This document shows, piece after piece, positions 53,086 to 63,121 of a DNA stretch of 64,000 bases. Origin of the DNA: Verrucomicrobiota bacterium (GTDB taxonomy: Bacteria; Verrucomicrobiota; Verrucomicrobiia; Opitutales; Opitutaceae). Location: NCBI GenBank assembly GCA_016235555.1, contig JACRKC010000010.1, forward strand, positions 1-64,000, in the 5' to 3' direction. The translations under genes were made by a program, and so were the position numbers. Numbering within the stretch: the stretch's first letter is position 1; every line of letters starts with the position of its first letter. The notes beneath the pieces were generated by a model, which saw nothing but the letters and a program-made list of their open reading frames with translations, had not been told where the DNA came from and ran no database searches.

Positions 53086-53441
53086 CGCGTCTGCCACCCC
53101 ACCCATCACCGGTCACCCCTTCGGCCTCCTTCCGGAGGGCGGCGCTCCGTCTCCGCCGACAACTAATACCGGTCGCCCATTGCTTTTGGACTGTAGGAGC
53201 GTCGCTTGACGACGCCCGCGTTGCGCGGCGCGGGCGCCGACCAGCGGCGCCCCTACAAAAATCAAAAACCGCGGGGCCGTTGGTATAAAAGCTAACGGGT
53301 TTTGGTATAACTCGGCGCCAACGGACAGTTGCTCCGATCCGAGTTCCCCGATCGCCTTTGTGCCTCGGGAAATCTTCCCGATTCGCCTGATTGAATCCGC
53401 ATTGCCACCCTCTTCGATTGGCAATCTGCTCGGTCCGACGC
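53086..53441. other. 356-bp intergenic region with a TAGGAGC-type palindrome
   Basis: No gene is seen. Bases 53194-53255 form a palindrome of the TAGGAGC...CCTA family, divergent from the copies at 29730 and 44300. Further on, a direct repeat of TTGGTATAA (about 53280-53310) may be promoter sequence for the restriction-modification gene. The last 100 bases are less GC-rich. Confidence 0.5.
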
Positions 53442-56400
53442 ATGTCCGCCCCCGCGACTTTCGAGACTTTCCAGCAGGAACTCGCCCGCCTCGTCGACAA
53501 GTTCGACCGCGACTATCCTCAATTCGTCGCCGCCAACTACAACGAGGCCACGCTCCGCAGCGAGTTTCTCGACGATTTCTTCCGCGCCCTCGGCTGGGAC
53601 GTCGGCAACAAAGCCGGCCTCATCCACACCGAGCGCGAGGTGGATATCGAGGTGCAGACCGCTACTTCCGGCCGGCAAACGCGCGCCGACTACGTTTTCC
53701 GCATCGCCCGCGTCGAGCGCTTCACCTGCGAGGCGAAGAAGCCCGCCGAGAAACTCAACGACAAGCACATCTACCAAGCCAAGCGCGACGCCTTCGCCCG
53801 CGGCGTGCCCTTTGCCGTCCTCACCGATTTCGAGGATTTGAAAATCTTCGTCGTCGGCGCGCGCCCGCATCGTGACGACCCGCACGTCGGCGAACTCAAG
53901 GCCCTCAACTTCCGCCAATATCCGCTCGCCGCCCGCGAACTCTGGGACCTGCTCGCCTACGAGAGCGTCAGGGGCGGTAGTCTCGACCGCGAACTCGAGA
54001 AACTCCCCAAGCGCCCGCTCAAGCTCAAGGGCAAGCAAACCTATCTCCTCCGCCCTGATCGCACCAAGGCGATCGATGCCGACTTCCTCAACTTCCTCGA
54101 CGACGTCCGCCAGCAGCTCGGCTCCGATCTCCTCAAGCACAACGACCGCGACGATCTCCTGACCGGCCACCGGCTCAACGAGGCCGCCCAGCGCATCATC
54201 GACCGCCTCATCTTTCTCCGCATCTGCGAAGACCGCGGTATCGATACCGGCGAACTGCTCTCCTCGCTCTTCGGCCACTGGTATCGCCAGCAAACCGAGC
54301 CGCCGAAGATCCGCCGGCCCGGCCGCCAGTCCTATCTTCGCTTCGGCGGCGGCACCGATGGCTCCGACGCCGTGGGCGAAGAACCCGCTGCATATTCGGC
54401 GCGTGGCCGCGTCGAGGGCACGCTTTACCGCGAGATCGTCGAGCACGTCCGTGCACTCGACCAGCGCCCCGCCAGCCACAAGCCCTTCTTCAACGGCCAG
54501 CTCTTCTCCGCCCACTTCTCCGAGGACCTCGTCGTCGGCGACGAGTGGCTCGCCAACTTCATCTCTGACCTCACCGACGAGGACAACGGCTACAATTTTG
54601 CCACCATCAAGGTCGAGATTCTCGGTGATGCCTACGAGCGTTTTCTCGGCAAAATCCTCCGCCCGCAGGGCCGCGGCGCCACCATTGAGGAAAAGCCCGA
54701 GGTCCGCAAAGCCGGCGGCGTCTACTACACCCCGCGCTACATCACCGACTACATCGTCGAGCAGACGATCGGCCGCCTGCTCGAGGGTAAGTCGCCCAAG
54801 GAGGTCGAGAAGCTCCGCTTCGTTGATCCCGCGTGCGGCTCCGGCTCCTTCCTCATCCGCGCCTACGAGCGTGTGATGGAGCACCACCTCCGCTGGTTCA
54901 TCGCCAACCCTGCGCAGCAGAAAAAGGCCGACTGCTTCACCGACCTCGCCGGCAACGTCCGCCTCACCACCGCCCTCAAGCGCCGCATCCTCGTCAACAA
55001 CATCTACGGCGTGGACATCGACGCGCAGGCCGTCGAGGTCACCCAGCTCTCGCTCTACCTGAAGATGCTGGAAGACGAAAACCGCGACACCCTCCGCCAG
55101 CAGACCGAACTCTTCCGCGGGGAGCCACTCCTCCCGGCGCTGGACAAAAACATCCGCTGCTTCAACTCGCTCATCGCCTCCGACTTTTCCCTCGACCCCG
55201 ACGAACTCGCACGCGTCAACGCCGGCGATTGGGATGTGCAGTTCCCCGCCATCATGAAAGCGGGTGGCTTCGACGCGGTCGTCGGCAATCCACCATACAT
55301 TCCGATCGAAACGATGACAGCGGACGAGAGGAGTTACTATCAAACCAAGTTTGCTGAGCTTGAGCGCAAGTTCGACACCTCCGTTGCATTTATTCTCGCC
55401 GCCCTTCGCTTGGTGAAGCCAACCGGCCTGGTGGGCTACATCTCATCGCTCACTTGGGAAACAGGAGAGAACTACGCCAAGCTGCGCCAAACCATGTTTC
55501 AAAAGCACGGTGTTGTCGAAGTGATCAATCTGCCATTTGATATTTTTGACGCCGCCTACGTTGAGACCTGCGCTTACGTTCTCAGTGGAAAGCCAACCGA
55601 GAGCTATCGCATCCGTGTGCTCCCCAAGAAGGACAAAGTCGGAACGCTGCGTGGAACGTCAATGGTCACAGTGCCGACCGCGTTGGTGACGAAGCCTGAT
55701 TTCAGGTTGATACTCGATCCCGCAGCTGAACGGCTTTTTCGACGGGTAAGCGACACGAAGACGTTCATTCAGCTCGGCGAGGTCACGAAATCGACGCAAG
55801 GTCTCGCGGCCAACCGCTTCACTCGTTCGCCGACAAAAAGGAAAGCTGGCGATTGGTTCCCCTTCGGTGAGAGGTGCCAAGGTTACCGCTATGATTTCAT
55901 ACTTGAGGAAGCCACGTTCGCCGACATGGCCGAGACGCCCTCGCTGACGACATTCTATGAAGCGGAGCCGAAGATATTGATTCGCCGAGTCATCAATCGC
56001 CAAGACCGTCTCGACGCAGCGTTCGTCGATCAAAAGATGGTTTTCAAAAAGGACCTCAACCCGTTTGTGCCACTCGGAAAAGATTTTGATGCGAAGTCAC
56101 TGCTCGGCATTTTGAACAGCCGGCTGATTTCCTATCTCTATATCAATAGTTCAGCGATCGCGACAAAGGACGATTTCCGTCAGACAACCCTCGCTGAGCT
56201 TCGCAGACTACCCGTCCCGCGAGTGCTCCAGCAAGACGCCACGAAAAAGCGCCTCGTCGCCCTCGTGGACAAGATGCTGACGCTCACGCCCGCGTTGCGC
56301 GAAGCGGACACTGACGCCAAACGCCACGCGCTCGAAAACGCCCTCGCGAAAACCGACCGCGACATCGACCAGCTCGTCTACCAACTCTATGCGCTCACCC

Positions 56401-56462
56401 CCGAAGAAATCGCCCTCGTCGAAGGCGCGGGAACTCCCGCTGCCCCGAGCGAGGCGAACTGA
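53442..56462 (+). CDS. Type IIG restriction-modification enzyme (Eco57I-like)
   Basis: The product is 1006 residues from the ATG at 53442. An N-terminal nuclease domain has D-Y-V-F-R-I then C-E-A-K-K-P (PD-ExK, about 85-105). The helical linker is followed by a gamma-class N6-adenine methyltransferase with Y-Y-T-P-R, the SAM motif D-P-A-C-G-S-G-S-F near 462, and the catalytic N-P-P-Y near 614. The C-terminal target recognition domain (about 615-930) is noticeably poorer in GC than the rest. One polypeptide therefore cuts and methylates. No separate R, M or S gene is adjacent. Confidence 0.92.
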   Translation: MSAPATFETFQQELARLVDKFDRDYPQFVAANYNEATLRSEFLDDFFRALGWDVGNKAGLIHTEREVDIEVQTATSGRQTRADYVFRIARVERFTCEAKKPAEKLNDKHIYQAKRDAFARGVPFAVLTDFEDLKIFVVGARPHRDDPHVGELKALNFRQYPLAARELWDLLAYESVRGGSLDRELEKLPKRPLKLKGKQTYLLRPDRTKAIDADFLNFLDDVRQQLGSDLLKHNDRDDLLTGHRLNEAAQRIIDRLIFLRICEDRGIDTGELLSSLFGHWYRQQTEPPKIRRPGRQSYLRFGGGTDGSDAVGEEPAAYSARGRVEGTLYREIVEHVRALDQRPASHKPFFNGQLFSAHFSEDLVVGDEWLANFISDLTDEDNGYNFATIKVEILGDAYERFLGKILRPQGRGATIEEKPEVRKAGGVYYTPRYITDYIVEQTIGRLLEGKSPKEVEKLRFVDPACGSGSFLIRAYERVMEHHLRWFIANPAQQKKADCFTDLAGNVRLTTALKRRILVNNIYGVDIDAQAVEVTQLSLYLKMLEDENRDTLRQQTELFRGEPLLPALDKNIRCFNSLIASDFSLDPDELARVNAGDWDVQFPAIMKAGGFDAVVGNPPYIPIETMTADERSYYQTKFAELERKFDTSVAFILAALRLVKPTGLVGYISSLTWETGENYAKLRQTMFQKHGVVEVINLPFDIFDAAYVETCAYVLSGKPTESYRIRVLPKKDKVGTLRGTSMVTVPTALVTKPDFRLILDPAAERLFRRVSDTKTFIQLGEVTKSTQGLAANRFTRSPTKRKAGDWFPFGERCQGYRYDFILEEATFADMAETPSLTTFYEAEPKILIRRVINRQDRLDAAFVDQKMVFKKDLNPFVPLGKDFDAKSLLGILNSRLISYLYINSSAIATKDDFRQTTLAELRRLPVPRVLQQDATKKRLVALVDKMLTLTPALREADTDAKRHALENALAKTDRDIDQLVYQLYALTPEEIALVEGAGTPAAPSEAN

Positions 56463-56913
56463 CCCACCGCTCCCCCGCATCCCCACGGACCCGCGCACGT
56501 GGCCGGCGGAGCGGCACGCGTTTGGCATCGCCGCCCGGAAGTATTTCGCCCGCCCGCAATCGCCGTGGTCGCACGATCACGGTCTCGCCCCGGAAATCGT
56601 CGCCGCGTGCGTCGTCCGCGAAGTGATGATTGCGCTCAACCTTTCCCGGTTCCCCGCCAAACGCTGGGCCGACTGGCTCACCCGCCGCGCCCACGCGCTC
56701 TACCGCGTGGAGAAAGTTTTCCGCGCGCGGATGAACGGCCCGTGCGAACGCGAGTATTGCTACACCTACATGCGCCACTGGCTCTACATCGGGCTCAAGA
56801 AGAGCCATTGGAAATATGCCGACGTGCTCCCCGAAGAAATGTGGGCCGGCCACCCGCCCACCCGCGAAAACCTCGTCCCCTGGAAACGCTGGCGCCTGCC
56901 GAACGCGGCATGA
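56389..56913 (+). CDS. Small protein of unknown function
   Basis: The product is up to 174 residues from ATG 56389, which overlaps the restriction-modification gene by 74 bases. No good later start precedes the conserved-looking part. The folded region (about residues 35-174) has H-A-F-G-I-A-A-R-K-Y-F-A-R-P-Q-S-P-W-S-H-D-H, a cysteine pair in C-E-R-E-Y-C, and Y-M-R-H-W-L-Y-I-G-L-K-K. High content of Trp, His and Arg argues for a real protein, perhaps nucleic-acid binding. No family is recognised. Confidence 0.55.
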   Translation: MRSPPKKSPSSKARELPLPRARRTDPPLPRIPTDPRTWPAERHAFGIAARKYFARPQSPWSHDHGLAPEIVAACVVREVMIALNLSRFPAKRWADWLTRRAHALYRVEKVFRARMNGPCEREYCYTYMRHWLYIGLKKSHWKYADVLPEEMWAGHPPTRENLVPWKRWRLPNAA

Positions 56914-56958
56914 CGCGGTGCCCGCTGAAACGCGACGGGGCCCTTCTGCCGCCCCTGC

Positions 56959-57483
56959 TCATTCCACGTAAGCGATGCGCACAATCTCCAGCTCCTGCTC
57001 GCCCCGCGGAAACCGGAACACCACGCGCTGCCCGAGCCGCGCGTTGAGCAGCGCCCGGGCGATGGGTGACAGATAACTCACCTCGTCCCGCGCGCCATCC
57101 GCCTCGTCCACGCCGACGATGCGATACACGACCTCGCCTCCCGCCACGTCGCGCACCGTCACGGTCGCGCCGAACTGCACCGTATCGTGCGGCTTCGGCG
57201 GCGCACCCAACACCTCTGCTCCGACGAGCGTCTGCTGGAGTTCCTCCATCCGCGCCTTCCCGCGGCTCAACCGCTCCTGCGCCTCGCCTGCTCCGCCCGC
57301 CCCCTTGGCGATCGTCGCCTGCAACGCGGATCGCTCCTCGCGCAATCGGCGCAACTCCTCGCGGAACCGCGCCGCCCCGCGTGCCGTGAGCAGCACCCGC
57401 CCGCCTTGCGCCGGCAACGGCGCACGCCGCGGCCGGATCTCCTCCGGCCGGTCGTCGTCCTCGCGGGTGAAGGCCTTGCTCAT
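56959..57483 (-). CDS. GreA/GreB-family transcription factor
   Basis: The product is 174 residues from ATG 57483 (M-S-K-A-F-T-R-E-D-D-D). After an acidic N-terminus comes the Gre coiled coil (about 35-95, with R-F-R-E-E-L-R-R-L-R-E-E-R) and the C-terminal FKBP-like domain with F-G-A-T-V-T-V-R-D and the family S-P-I-A-R-A-L-L. The S-K-A-F-T-R-E-D-D start is typical of GreB-like proteins. It helps stalled RNA polymerase by promoting transcript cleavage. ATG 57492 is an alternative start. Confidence 0.85.
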   Translation of the reverse strand: MSKAFTREDDDRPEEIRPRRAPLPAQGGRVLLTARGAARFREELRRLREERSALQATIAKGAGGAGEAQERLSRGKARMEELQQTLVGAEVLGAPPKPHDTVQFGATVTVRDVAGGEVVYRIVGVDEADGARDEVSYLSPIARALLNARLGQRVVFRFPRGEQELEIVRIAYVE

Positions 57484-57532
57484 GCCGCGCATCGTAGCAC
57501 CGAGTCCGGTCCCTTCAACCCTCCGCTCCGGA

Positions 57533-57607
57533 TCAGCCTTCACGCCGATCCGAGTCGGTCGCGACGAGACAAGTGAGCAGAACGAGAATGATGAGGACGA
57601 CGAGCAT
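57533..57607 (-). CDS. Possible 24-residue membrane peptide
   Basis: An ATG at 57607 opens a frame giving M-L-V-V-L-I-I-L-V-L-L-T-C-L-V-A-T followed by a charged tail S-D-R-R-E-G and a stop. The hydrophobic run is of membrane length. It lies upstream of the GreB-like gene on the same strand. There is no clear ribosome site and no known family, so this is tentative. Confidence 0.25.
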   Translation of the reverse strand: MLVVLIILVLLTCLVATDSDRREG

Positions 57608-57632
57608 TGGCCTAGTTTAGGCGACGGCTCGA

Positions 57633-57769
57633 GTGTGACATGAAGTGAGGTCAGCAAACGGATGCCTCAGTTGTAGCGGCGGTCTGTGACCGCCGACGGA
57701 GGAATGCTGGAGGTTCGACGGCGGTCACAGACCGCCGCTACAGCTGGCTGACCGCACTTCCTGTTACAC
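57633..57769. repeat. 137-bp palindromic element, copy 3
   Basis: The third copy is again exactly 137 bp. It is more diverged, but keeps the GTGTGA terminus, the GAGGTCAG arm and the inner TAGCGGCGGTCT-GACCGCC pair. It fills most of the space before the helicase gene. The remaining 57770-57948 holds TTCGTGTCCTTCGTGTC and no gene. Confidence 0.8.
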
Positions 57770-57948
57770 CCCGACCGCCCTGACAACTTGGTGTCAGGAG
57801 CCGGCACGCGGGTCACGGGCATGAGCAGGCAGCTTGATCTGATTGACGAACGAGCCGCTCTGATCCGGACACCAAGGCACCACCCCGAACACTGGTCTTC
57901 CCAATTTCGTGTCCTTCGTGTCTTTCGTGGTGCGCCCGATCGCTCTTC

Positions 57949-60612
57949 ATGCCGCCTGCCGCCATCCCTCCTCTCGCCCCGCCGCCCGGCCCGTTCAACG
58001 CTGATGCGGTGCTGGATCGCTTCGTGGACGCCTGCGCCGCGCGCGGCCTCACGCTCTATCCCGAGCAGGAGGAGGCGATCCTCGAACTCTTCGCCGGCCA
58101 CAACGTCATCCTCGCCACCCCCACCGGCTCCGGCAAATCCCTCGTCGCCGCCGCGCTGCACTACCGCGCGCTCTGCGCCGGCGAACGCTCCGTCTACACC
58201 TGCCCCATCAAGGCCCTCGTCAACGAGAAGTTCCTCGCCCTCTGCCGCGACTTCGGTCCCGAAAACGTCGGCATGATGACCGGCGACGCCTCGGTCAATC
58301 CCGCCGCCCCCGTCCTCTGCTGCACCGCGGAAATTCTCGCCAACATCGCGCTCCACCGCGGCGACACGTCGGACATCCGCGCCGTGATCATGGACGAATT
58401 TCACTACTACTCCGACGCCGAGCGCGGCGCGGCGTGGCAGGTGCCGCTCCTCACGCTGCCGCAGGCGCGCTTCCTCCTGATGTCGGCCACGCTCGGCGCC
58501 ACGGAATTTTTCGAGAAGGAACTCACGCGCCTCACCGGTGCAGCAGCCGTGACCGTGCGCAGCGACCGCCGGCCCGTGCCGCTGGAGTTCGAGTATTCCG
58601 AGACGCCGCTCACCGAACGCGTCGGCCAGCTCCTGCTCGAACGCCGCGTGCCCGTCTACCTCGTCTACTTCACGCAACGCGCCGCGAGTGAAGCCGCGCA
58701 GGACTTGATGAGTCTCAACATCTGCTCGCGCGAGGAAAAGGCCGCCCTGCAAACCGAGCTCGAGCGCGTGCGTTTCAACAGCCCCTACGGCAAGGAGGTC
58801 CGCCGCTGGCTGCGCCACGGCATCGGCGTGCACCACGCCGGCCTGTTGCCCAAATACCGCATCCTCGTCGAACAACTCGCGCAGCGCGGCCTGCTCAAGA
58901 TCATCTGCGGCACCGACACCCTCGGCGTCGGCATCAACGTCCCGATCCGCACCGTCCTCTTCACGCAGCTCTGGAAATACGACGGCAAGAAAGCCGCCGT
59001 CCTCAGCGTGCGCGACTTCCGGCAGATCGCCGGCCGCGCCGGTCGCAAGGGTTACGACGACAAGGGCTATGTCATCGCCCAGGCGCCCGAGCACGTGATC
59101 GAAAACAAACGCGCCGAAGAGAAGGCCGCTGCCAATCCCGGGAAAAAGAAAAACCTCGTGAAAGCCCGCGCGCCCGAAGGCTCGATCGGTTGGGACGCCA
59201 AGACCTACGAGCGCCTTCGCACCGCCCCACCGGAGGAGCTGACCGCACAGTTCGAAATCACGCACGGCATGTTATTGCTCATGCTCAGCCGCCAGGGCGA
59301 CGGCTGCCGCGCCCTGCAGCGCCTCATCCGCGACAGCCACGTCACGCCGCCGCGGAAGCGCGCCCTGCGCCGCCGCGCCTGGCAGCTCTTCCGCGCCCTC
59401 GTCGAACGCAAGATCGTCGAGATCCTTCCCCGTAGCCGCGAGGGTGAGCGAGTGGGCGAACCACCACTCGCTCACCCTCGCGGCCACGTCCAGAAACTCC
59501 GCGTCAACGTCGAACTCCAGGACGATTTCTCCCTCCATCAGGCGCTCTCGATCTACCTGATCGACACGCTCCCGCTCCTTCGTGGCACGGGTCTCCCGAC
59601 CCGTGATCCGACCGACATGGGTCCGGAGACCCATGCCACCGGCAACTACCCGTTCGACGTGCTCACGCTCTGCGAAGCCATCGTCGAAGACCCCGACCAG
59701 ATTCTCCGCCGCCAGGTCGACAAACTCAAAGGCGAGAAACTCGAGGAGATGCGCGCCGCCGGCATCCCTTACGAGGAGCGCATGGAAAAGCTCGAGCAGA
59801 TCGAGCACCCGAAGCCGTTGCGCGAGTTTCTCTACGACACCTTCAACGCCTTCGCCGCCGCCCACCCGTGGGTCGAACAGGAAAACGTCCGCCCCAAATC
59901 GATCGCCCGCGAAATGTTCGAGCGCTACCTTTCGTTCAACGACTACGTGCGCGCCTACGGCCTCGAGCGCAGCGAGGGTCTGTTGCTGCGTCATCTGTCG
60001 CAGGTGTGGAAGGTGCTCGCCCAGACCGTGCCCGAGACCGCGAAGACCGAAGAGGTCGTCGAAATGGAGGACTATTTCCGCGAAGTCATCCGCGGCATCG
60101 ACTCCAGCCTGCTCGAAGAATGGGAACGCCTGCGCAACCCGGACTTCGTCGCCGCCGATGCCGCCGACAAACCCGCGCGCCCCGCGAGCTTCGATCTCAC
60201 GCGCGATGCCGCCGCGTTTCGCCGCCTCGTGCGCACGGCGATTTTCGGATTTCTCCAGGATGTGGCCGCCCGCGATTTCGAAAACGCCACCGCCCGCCTC
60301 ACGACCGGCGAGGCGGCCGCCATCGCCGACAACGAACCCGCCACGCCCGAAGCGCGCCGCATCGCCGCCGCGTTTGCCCCGTATTTCGACGCCCGCACCC
60401 GCTTCCGCCTCGACCCCGAGGGTCGCGCGGCGAAACACACGCATTGGTCCGAAGACCGCGACACCGCCACGTTGCACGTCGCCCAGGTCCTGATCGACGC
60501 CGACGAGCTGAACGACTGGGAAGCTCGCTTCACCGTGTCGCTCGCCGAATCCCGCACCGCAAATCGCGCCGTCGTTCGCTTCGAGTCGCTGGGACCGATC
60601 GGGACCGCCTGA
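57949..60612 (+). CDS. Ski2-like DEAD/DEAH-box helicase with DUF3516
   Basis: The product is 887 residues. Helicase domain 1 has A-T-P-T-G-S-G-K-S (about 56-64), motif II M-D-E-F-H-Y and motif III M-S-A-T-L-G. Domain 2 has [19 protein letters not shown] and [11 protein letters not shown]. The C-terminal half is the DUF3516 region. It is likely an RNA helicase for RNA turnover. Two perfect or near-perfect palindromes are inserted in frame at residues 496-512 and 545-564, flanking [10 protein letters not shown]; without them the protein reads continuously. Confidence 0.92.
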   Translation: MPPAAIPPLAPPPGPFNADAVLDRFVDACAARGLTLYPEQEEAILELFAGHNVILATPTGSGKSLVAAALHYRALCAGERSVYTCPIKALVNEKFLALCRDFGPENVGMMTGDASVNPAAPVLCCTAEILANIALHRGDTSDIRAVIMDEFHYYSDAERGAAWQVPLLTLPQARFLLMSATLGATEFFEKELTRLTGAAAVTVRSDRRPVPLEFEYSETPLTERVGQLLLERRVPVYLVYFTQRAASEAAQDLMSLNICSREEKAALQTELERVRFNSPYGKEVRRWLRHGIGVHHAGLLPKYRILVEQLAQRGLLKIICGTDTLGVGINVPIRTVLFTQLWKYDGKKAAVLSVRDFRQIAGRAGRKGYDDKGYVIAQAPEHVIENKRAEEKAAANPGKKKNLVKARAPEGSIGWDAKTYERLRTAPPEELTAQFEITHGMLLLMLSRQGDGCRALQRLIRDSHVTPPRKRALRRRAWQLFRALVERKIVEILPRSREGERVGEPPLAHPRGHVQKLRVNVELQDDFSLHQALSIYLIDTLPLLRGTGLPTRDPTDMGPETHATGNYPFDVLTLCEAIVEDPDQILRRQVDKLKGEKLEEMRAAGIPYEERMEKLEQIEHPKPLREFLYDTFNAFAAAHPWVEQENVRPKSIAREMFERYLSFNDYVRAYGLERSEGLLLRHLSQVWKVLAQTVPETAKTEEVVEMEDYFREVIRGIDSSLLEEWERLRNPDFVAADAADKPARPASFDLTRDAAAFRRLVRTAIFGFLQDVAARDFENATARLTTGEAAAIADNEPATPEARRIAAAFAPYFDARTRFRLDPEGRAAKHTHWSEDRDTATLHVAQVLIDADELNDWEARFTVSLAESRTANRAVVRFESLGPIGTA
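59435..59484. repeat. Perfect 21-bp-arm palindrome inside the helicase gene
   Basis: The arms GCCGCGAGGGTGAGCGAGTG(G) (59435-59455) and complement (59464-59484) are perfect over 21 bases, with an 8-base loop. Read in frame they give [18 protein letters not shown], with no stop. Confidence 0.85.
59582..59639. repeat. Second palindrome inside the helicase gene
   Basis: Outer arms of 15 bases (59582-59596 and 59625-59639, one mismatch) enclose two smaller hairpins, CACGGGT-ACCCGTG and ATGGGT-ACCCAT. In frame they encode [19 protein letters not shown], inside a poorly conserved loop. Confidence 0.8.
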
Positions 60613-60695
60613 AGCGGACGGTCTCTGCCTCGCCGCGCTCCCCCACGCTGAGGCGCTGCTATACGGAACGTCGCTGTTGAAGTTCGCGAAACGTG

Positions 60696-60765
60696 GTAGC
60701 AGCCGAGGTAACGAGGCTGGTTGACGCGACTCACCTGGCTCCAGCCTCCTCACGTCGGCTGCTAC
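60696..60765. repeat. 70-bp imperfect palindrome before the serpin gene
   Basis: Arms of 25 bases (60696-60720 and 60741-60765, GTAGCAGCCGAGG...AGGCTGG and complement, about four mismatches). The 274 bases between helicase and serpin genes consist mainly of this and the repeat at 60794. Confidence 0.7.
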
Positions 60766-60793
60766 GGCCGACTGCACACTTCCGCCTCAGGAA

Positions 60794-60818
60794 GGTGGAC
60801 GAGGCGTCCCGCCTCGTT
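60794..60818. repeat. GACGAGGCGTCCCGCC repeat, copy 2
   Basis: The sequence GTGGACGAGGCGTCCCGCC and its flank match 38519-38543. It lies 70-90 bases before the serpin start codon. Confidence 0.6.
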
Positions 60819-60886
60819 GCCTGAAGCACAGTGCCGCGCCGACTCCGCATTTGAATCCCACTCGCTGCAGGCTATCGTGCCCCGTC

Positions 60887-63082
60887 GTGAAACGCATTTC
60901 CCTGCACGCCCTCCTCGTCGCGTTCACCCTGCCCCTCCTTCGAGCCCAAGCCCCGACGAGCCCGGCCATCCTCACCGTCGCCAACGACGCCGCCTGGCGC
61001 GCTCCCGCCGCCACGCTTGATCTCACGCAGGCCCGGGTCCGTCCGGCGACCGCACGCTTGTCCAATGTCTCGATCCGTGCCCGCGCCGGCACCGGCGACA
61101 ACACGCTGATCGCCGGCGCAGTCCTGCAGGGCACCGGCACGCTGCCGATGGTCGTGCGCGCGATCGGTCCGGGCCTCACCCGTTTCGGCCTCGCCGAGGC
61201 GTTGCGCTCACCCCGTCTGGAAATCTTCAACGGCGACGTTTCTGCCGCCTCCACCAATGCCGCCGGAGCGCCCGCCACCGCCGCCTCGGCCTACGTGGGC
61301 GCGTTTGCGCCCGTCGAAAGCACCGGCGGTCTCGCCACCGGCGATGCCGTGCTCACCGGTCAGCCCGCCGCCGGCACCATCACGGCGCATTGCAGCTCGG
61401 CCGTCGGCGCCGCCGGCGTGGCGCTGCTCGAATTCTACGACGCCTCCGCCGCGCCCACGACCACCTCGGCCCGTTTCATCAACCTCTCCTCGCGCGCCCG
61501 TGTCGAAGCCGGCGATGGTCTCATTGTCATCGGCTTCGTCGTCGCCGGCGAAGGCAATGCCACCCTGCTCCTGCGCGCCGCCGGCCCGTCGCTCGCGCCG
61601 TTTGGCGTGACCGGTTTGCTCGCCGATCCGCGGATCGAGCTCTACTCGGGCGGCACGCTCGTCGCGTCCAACGACGACTGGTCGGCCGGCGACGCGACCA
61701 CCGTCGCACGCGTGCGGGACGCCGCCACCGCCGCCGGCGCCTTCGCCCTCACGAGTGCCAGCGACGCTGCGCTGCTCGTCACACTGCCCGCCGGCAACTA
61801 CACGCTCCACGTCCGCGGCGCGGGCGCCCAAAGCGGTGTCGCGCTCGCGGAGATTCACCAGATCGCCCTCGAAAACTTCGACGCCGCCGTGGCGATGAAC
61901 AACGTGGGGCTCGACGTGTATCGCGAGCTGGCCCGCACCCGCGCCAACCAGAACCTGATAATCTCCCCCTACTCGATCGAAAGCGCCCTGGCTTTGGTCT
62001 ACGCCGGCGCCGACGGCGACACCCGGACCGAAATGGCCCGCGTCCTCCGCCTGCCGGAGACCGACACCACACTACAGGCCGGCTTCGCCAGTCTTCGCAC
62101 CGGACTCCGCGCGACGGCCGATGCCTCCAAGGCCGTGGCCGATGCTCGCACGCGCTCCGGCAGCCGCACCGACCCGATTGACTGGAACGAGGCGAACCGG
62201 CTTTTCGGCCAGCAGAACCATCCGTTCCGCGATGCCTTTCTCAGCCTTATGCGCGATGGTTTCGCCGCCCCGCTCCAGCTGCTGGATTTTACCACGAACT
62301 TCGAGGCCGCGCGGTTGACGATCAACAGCTGGGTCGAGGAGCAGACCCGGCAAAAAATCAAGAACCTCATCCCGAGCGGTGGCGTGACCTCTGACACGCG
62401 CCTCGTGTTGGTGAACGCCCTTTATCTCAAGGCCCCGTGGGACACTCCCTTCGAGAAATTCGCGACCAGTCCACGGACCTTCCGCGTGGCCTCCGATAGC
62501 AGCCCGAGCGTGCCGACGATGCAGCGCACCGCCTTCATGGGCTACGCCAAGGAGGATAACCTCTCCGTGGTCACGCTCGATTATCTCAACGCGGGGCTCC
62601 AGTTCATCGTCATGCTGCCCGACTCCGGCGTGACCCCCGACGCCGTGGCGACCCAACTCACGCCGTCGCACTTCTCCCGCTGGGCCAGCCTGCGCACGAC
62701 GGGGCGGCGCCAGGTCAGCCTCTTCTTGCCGAAATTCACCGTGCCCGGTTTGACCGTGCCGCTCCGCACCACCCTGGAGGCGCTGGGCCTGCGACGGGCA
62801 TTCGATTCTCCTCCCGGTTCGGCCAACTTCGACCGCCTCGCCCCGCGCGAGGCCGGTGCGCTCGCGATTTCAAACGTGTATCATCAGACCTACGTCGCCC
62901 TCGATGAGGAGGGCACCGAGGCCGCTGCCGCCACCGCGGTCGTCGCCGGCACCACCACCAGCGCGCCAATCAACCCGACCCTGCCGATCGAGGTCCGGGT
63001 CGATCGCCCCTTCCTTTTCGCGATCCAGCACCGGGACACCGGTGCGCTCCTCTTCCTCGGCAAGATCGCCGACCCACGCTGA
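60887..63082 (+). CDS. Secreted serpin with two N-terminal beta modules
   Basis: The product is 731 residues from the GTG at 60887, which gives a clean signal peptide (M-K-R-I-S-L-H-A-L-L-V-A-F ... L-R-A-Q); TTG 60851 is an alternative. Two related beta modules of about 130 residues follow (A-R-A-G-T-G-D-N-T-L-I-A-G near 70 and A-R-V-E-A-G-D-G-L-I-V-I-G near 205), a type seen repeatedly in secreted Opitutaceae proteins. The serpin domain starts near 335. Its reactive-loop hinge E-E-G-T-E-A-A-A-A-T near 674 is the inhibitory consensus, and by the standard numbering P1 falls on Thr, which would suit elastase- or subtilisin-like targets. Confidence 0.88.
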   Translation: MKRISLHALLVAFTLPLLRAQAPTSPAILTVANDAAWRAPAATLDLTQARVRPATARLSNVSIRARAGTGDNTLIAGAVLQGTGTLPMVVRAIGPGLTRFGLAEALRSPRLEIFNGDVSAASTNAAGAPATAASAYVGAFAPVESTGGLATGDAVLTGQPAAGTITAHCSSAVGAAGVALLEFYDASAAPTTTSARFINLSSRARVEAGDGLIVIGFVVAGEGNATLLLRAAGPSLAPFGVTGLLADPRIELYSGGTLVASNDDWSAGDATTVARVRDAATAAGAFALTSASDAALLVTLPAGNYTLHVRGAGAQSGVALAEIHQIALENFDAAVAMNNVGLDVYRELARTRANQNLIISPYSIESALALVYAGADGDTRTEMARVLRLPETDTTLQAGFASLRTGLRATADASKAVADARTRSGSRTDPIDWNEANRLFGQQNHPFRDAFLSLMRDGFAAPLQLLDFTTNFEAARLTINSWVEEQTRQKIKNLIPSGGVTSDTRLVLVNALYLKAPWDTPFEKFATSPRTFRVASDSSPSVPTMQRTAFMGYAKEDNLSVVTLDYLNAGLQFIVMLPDSGVTPDAVATQLTPSHFSRWASLRTTGRRQVSLFLPKFTVPGLTVPLRTTLEALGLRRAFDSPPGSANFDRLAPREAGALAISNVYHQTYVALDEEGTEAAAATAVVAGTTTSAPINPTLPIEVRVDRPFLFAIQHRDTGALLFLGKIADPR

Positions 63083-63121
63083 ACCTTCTCTCTCCAACTC
63101 CGCTCCAACCTCGTCCTGCCC

